Below, one piece after another: positions 60,839 through 64,000 of a DNA stretch of 64,000 bases (position 1 is the first letter of the stretch; each line of letters starts with the position of its first letter). The translations under genes were made by a program, and so were the position numbers. Source of the DNA: Paracyclopina nana (lineage: Eukaryota; Arthropoda; Copepoda; Cyclopoida; Cyclopettidae). The notes beneath the pieces were generated by a model. The model made no database searches. It saw nothing but the letters and a program-made list of their open reading frames with translations, and was not told where the DNA came from. The stretch covers positions 2,368,501-2,432,500 of the forward strand of contig JAGUCH010000002.1 in the NCBI GenBank assembly GCA_019096065.1. Reading direction: 5' to 3'.

Positions 60839-63800
60839 TTAAGGCCCTAAAGGTGCTGGAGTTGTAGGGTACAGCCAGTCGTAGCAATCATCGTCTTGAT
60901 AGTCCAATCCTGAGGTGGTGTAAAAGTTAGGCCTTGTGTCAGTGAATGTGCCATCGTTTTCAAACTTGAAGCACATCAAGACCCAGTACTTGTTCTTGGT
61001 ACCAGTTGGAGCAGTGTATGAGTCAAAATTGCCATCATACCAGATGGAAATCTGTGCATTGCTATTGAAAGTGCCACCAGAGCCAGAGTAGTCTTCAATG
61101 GCCACTAGGTAACCATAGTCATCTTCATTGACCAGTTCAATGGTTTCAACTCCATCTTGGCCACTCTTGAAAATACAGTTTAAAGCATAAATTTGTGCTC
61201 TATTAGAAAAGAATTACTTCAATGTCTCCTGTTATGCTTCTGCCATGAGGACATCTTCCATCTCCAAAAATAATGCAGTCTCTGCTTCGAGTCCTGAAAT
61301 TGATGCCAACCACTCTAAGATCCAAATCTTTGTCAGAGTCCCATTGAAGAGTTATTCTAATGACATCACCCTAAAAAACTACATTTGAATCTCTATGTAA
61401 AAATGGAAAAGTATTTTGTCTCACAGCCATGTCTGGATTTGTTGCCAAAATTCTGCTAGAGTTCCTGTTCCCAATGTATTTGCTACCAGTTCCATCAGAG
61501 CTGTAACCAGTTGGATAAGTACCACCACTAATGAAAAAAAAACACTCAAAAAGCATTTGCTAATATTCAAATTAGTCAAATTACGTGTTGGCACTGTAAT
61601 CAATTGTTTGATACGGCTCCAATAAAGGTGCTGTGTATAAGCCGTTTGCATCTGTGGTTCCACTGCTAGAACTTTCATAGAATGGATCAATGGTAACAGG
61701 GAAATCAGCAACAGGTTGATTTGTGGTACAATCCAAAGCCAGAACCGTAAAAGAGGGCCAGTTTCCAATATTCAGAGTGAGTGTGATGTTGTCATAATCA
61801 ACAGACAAGTCAACAGTTTCATCAGTAGATTCCAAATATACCAATTGATTATTGTACAAATCATTAAAATCAATTACAACACCAGCACTGCTATCATCCC
61901 AATTTGGCTTGAAAATCACCTGCAAAAAAGTTGCCTTTTTTATCCTAGTGACTGAAAAAGCAACTGCCTTACTTGGCCGTTAGAGTCACTTGGCCTGTAG
62001 TTGATATTTGGATACTGGGACAAGGATTCGGTGAAATTCTGGTACAAAGCCAAATCAATGCTATCCACTGGAGTGTTATCATCCACATTGACCAAATTGA
62101 CAATGATATGAGGCTCCACTTGAGCAATCAGTTCTTGGGTAAAGTTAGCATCTCCCATTTGGCCATTTTTGCAAGAATCATAATACATCGAGGAGCCAGA
62201 ATCATCAAAGCAAACTTGGTAGTTAGCATTGTATGGCACTTGCCCCACGTAGATTTCTCCATTACCATCTGTAATGTCCCATACCTCAAGGTAGTTGTTG
62301 ATTTTCCAGGTTACATTCCATCCTGGCATTGGTAATTCAGTGCCTTCATCAATTAACTACAAATGTATTTATGGCATAATGTATTATTCGGGAATACATA
62401 AAAATACACTTACTCGAATGGTGAGGTGAGCAAAGGGTTTAATATCCACAACGAGGGTATTATTAACGCATGGAGCAATTACAGCATTTTGAGTTTTGCT
62501 TATGTAATACGACAAAGAGCCAGTGATTGCAGCTGTGGTAAATGGTAAAAGTCGACCGAAATAGAATGTATCATCGTACTGCTTCACATTCCTTGTAATG
62601 TCGATTGTACCAAAATTGCCTGAGCTGTAAAGCCGAGCACTTGTACCAACTAATTCTTCGCCAGTTTCGTTACTAATCACTTGACCCAGCACGTGAACTT
62701 TGTCATAGATTATCATCTCAATTTCTGCTGCTTCATGGGGTATAACAAAAGTTGTCATATTGCTCGTGCGATCAAATCCATCTGAAGCTACAATTGTGAT
62801 ATCTCTGCCTCTCAAATATCTACCAATACTCAGAGGTTGAAGTGTGCTATATGCAGAGCTAAAAATTAAAACTTTCTTAAAGGAGATATTAGTTGTTTGA
62901 TTAGGCAAAAGTACCCAGAAAATGAAGGGTATGAATCAATGCCATCATCATAAGAAGGGCCAGAATATTGGATGAAAATGCCATCAATGGGCTCATTAGT
63001 GCATCCATTTCTCACCAATACAGTCACTTCTTCCTGCATAAAAAATCAGCTCGTAAATTATGCAATTCATGATTTTTCAGGGGGTTTACAGCTTTTTTGC
63101 AGGCTGACCCCTGGTAAGGCCCTTCAAAACAGTAGCATTTGCCCATCAAACATTTGCCATTTCCATTGCATGAGTTCAATGTTTCTCCACAGCCTTGATC
63201 ACCTAAAATACAGGATAAATACATATTGAATACACTTGCGATTTGAGCTACAAACCATCCACTTCTTCTCTTTCATGGTAGCAAATAAAGGGAATCTTTT
63301 TGCTGTTGCTTCTTACTTTCAATTCCTTGGATTTTGGATCGTAGACAAGAGTTTGCCCATTTTTAGCTATGGTTGAGTTAAAATCAGGGAAAAGCTCTTC
63401 AAATCCGAATACTTCAGCTACTCCATTTCTAGCAAAAGATCTGAGGCTTTTCTTTACTGCTTTTGACGAATCATGGCTGAAATTGAGCAATTTTAAAGAG
63501 TTGACTCATTAATAGTAGTTGAAATTTGATAGTTTACTTACACACATTTGGACCACCATCTTCCATTGAAGAAAAAGGCATTGAGCCTCACTTGGGTGTC
63601 AGTGGCATAACCTGGGTGTTTTGAGTGTGATTTGAAATTCCTCAGGTCATTCAAAGTCATGAGGCCAGAAATGTCACAAACATGCTCAGTTTCGTCCACA
63701 TGTTTGGCATTTTTCAAAGATTTGCAAGTTTCCAATGCATCATCAAAAGATGCACCAGCATTGATTTTTCTATTATGAAAAATAGATATTTTAAGCATTA

Positions 63801-63873
63801 GCAAGAATGTATTATGGACATTCTTACTTGTAGCAGCCTTGGTCCCTTGACTCAAAACCCTTTGGACAAAGGC
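60839..63873 (-). CDS. Secreted C-type lectin/EGF protein with beta-sandwich repeats (partial, continues past 64000)
   Basis: Minus-strand exons that chain in phase: 63873-63828, 63769-63542, 63476-63256, 63202-63090, 63033-62915, 62858-62414, 62356-61973, 61919-61585, 61527-61425, 61370-61218 and 61165-60839. The N-terminal part is a C-type-lectin-like domain (CPKGFESRDQGCY, AFFFNGRWWSKCV, IPFICYHE), though the usual Ca-binding EPN/QPD and WND triplets are not evident. Next is one EGF-like module (CNGNGKCLMGKCYCFEG). About 600 residues follow as repeated Tyr/Thr/Asp-rich beta-sandwich segments, and the end (GDVIRITLQWDSDKDLDLRV) resembles the DLDLxV strand of DUF2135/YfaP-type domains; this last comparison is tentative. 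The 5' exons and signal peptide lie beyond the window or in 63874-64000. A secreted carbohydrate- or matrix-binding role is inferred. Confidence 0.75.
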
Positions 63874-64000
63874 CTAAAATCAATTATGAGCAAAAAACTT
63901 GTATGCTTAAAATTCCAATTGAAATATACCCTGGTATTCTAGCTCCAATTCCTGAGCATGATAAATGAAAACGTTTGACAAAAATAAAATTAAGCCCAAA

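Overview
This is a piece of invertebrate animal genome. Genes on both strands are split by canonical GT..AG introns, mostly 50-70 bp, and they encode metazoan extracellular modules: TSP1, PAN/apple, SRCR, Lin-12/Notch repeats (LNR), DM13, EGF and C-type lectin. The rest is AT-rich and carries many short palindromic transposons. I cannot name the species. A crustacean-like or other ecdysozoan host is a guess from the domain mix and the virus-like insert.

Layout: 1-2040 is compact, with the 3' end of a CaaX-tailed protein, a probable last exon of a small minus-strand gene, a small secreted Cys protein and a small single-pass membrane protein, arranged as convergent pairs whose stop codons lie only 14-23 bp apart. 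2751-7084 is a 4.3-kb fold-back element: ungapped 1,450-bp inverted arms around a core of tandem repeats. A three-exon small gene lies at 7811-8370 (minus). 8371-20653 holds no host gene I can support, but it contains a degenerate array (13040-13288) and an intact 439-codon virus-nucleoprotein-like ORF (16085-17404, minus) bracketed by inverted repeats. 20654-41559 (minus) is one gene for a 1,316-aa secreted TSP1-DM13-EGF protein. Its 13.6-kb first intron is a sink for palindromic MITEs. 41560-47329 looks intergenic.

From 47330 the window is gene-dense again. On the plus strand, head to tail: a PAN/TSP1/EGF 7TM receptor of adhesion-GPCR type (910 aa), a stand-alone peptidylglycine alpha-hydroxylating monooxygenase (PHM, 338 aa), a type II membrane protein with two SRCR domains and about 18 LNRs (about 1,217 aa), and a ZFAND4 orthologue. 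A convergent minus-strand gene for a C-type-lectin/EGF/beta-sandwich secreted protein runs off the right edge. The exon chains of the larger genes join in phase and sum to whole codons, which supports the models.

The host genes mostly act at the cell surface or in the matrix. PHM would act in the secretory pathway on glycine-extended neuropeptides, and ZFAND4 is the one clearly intracellular ubiquitin-type protein. The most unusual items are the fold-back element, the inverted-repeat-bounded nucleoprotein-like insert, the SRCR-LNR receptor, the 76-bp gap between PHM and that receptor, and a frame switch in ZFAND4.
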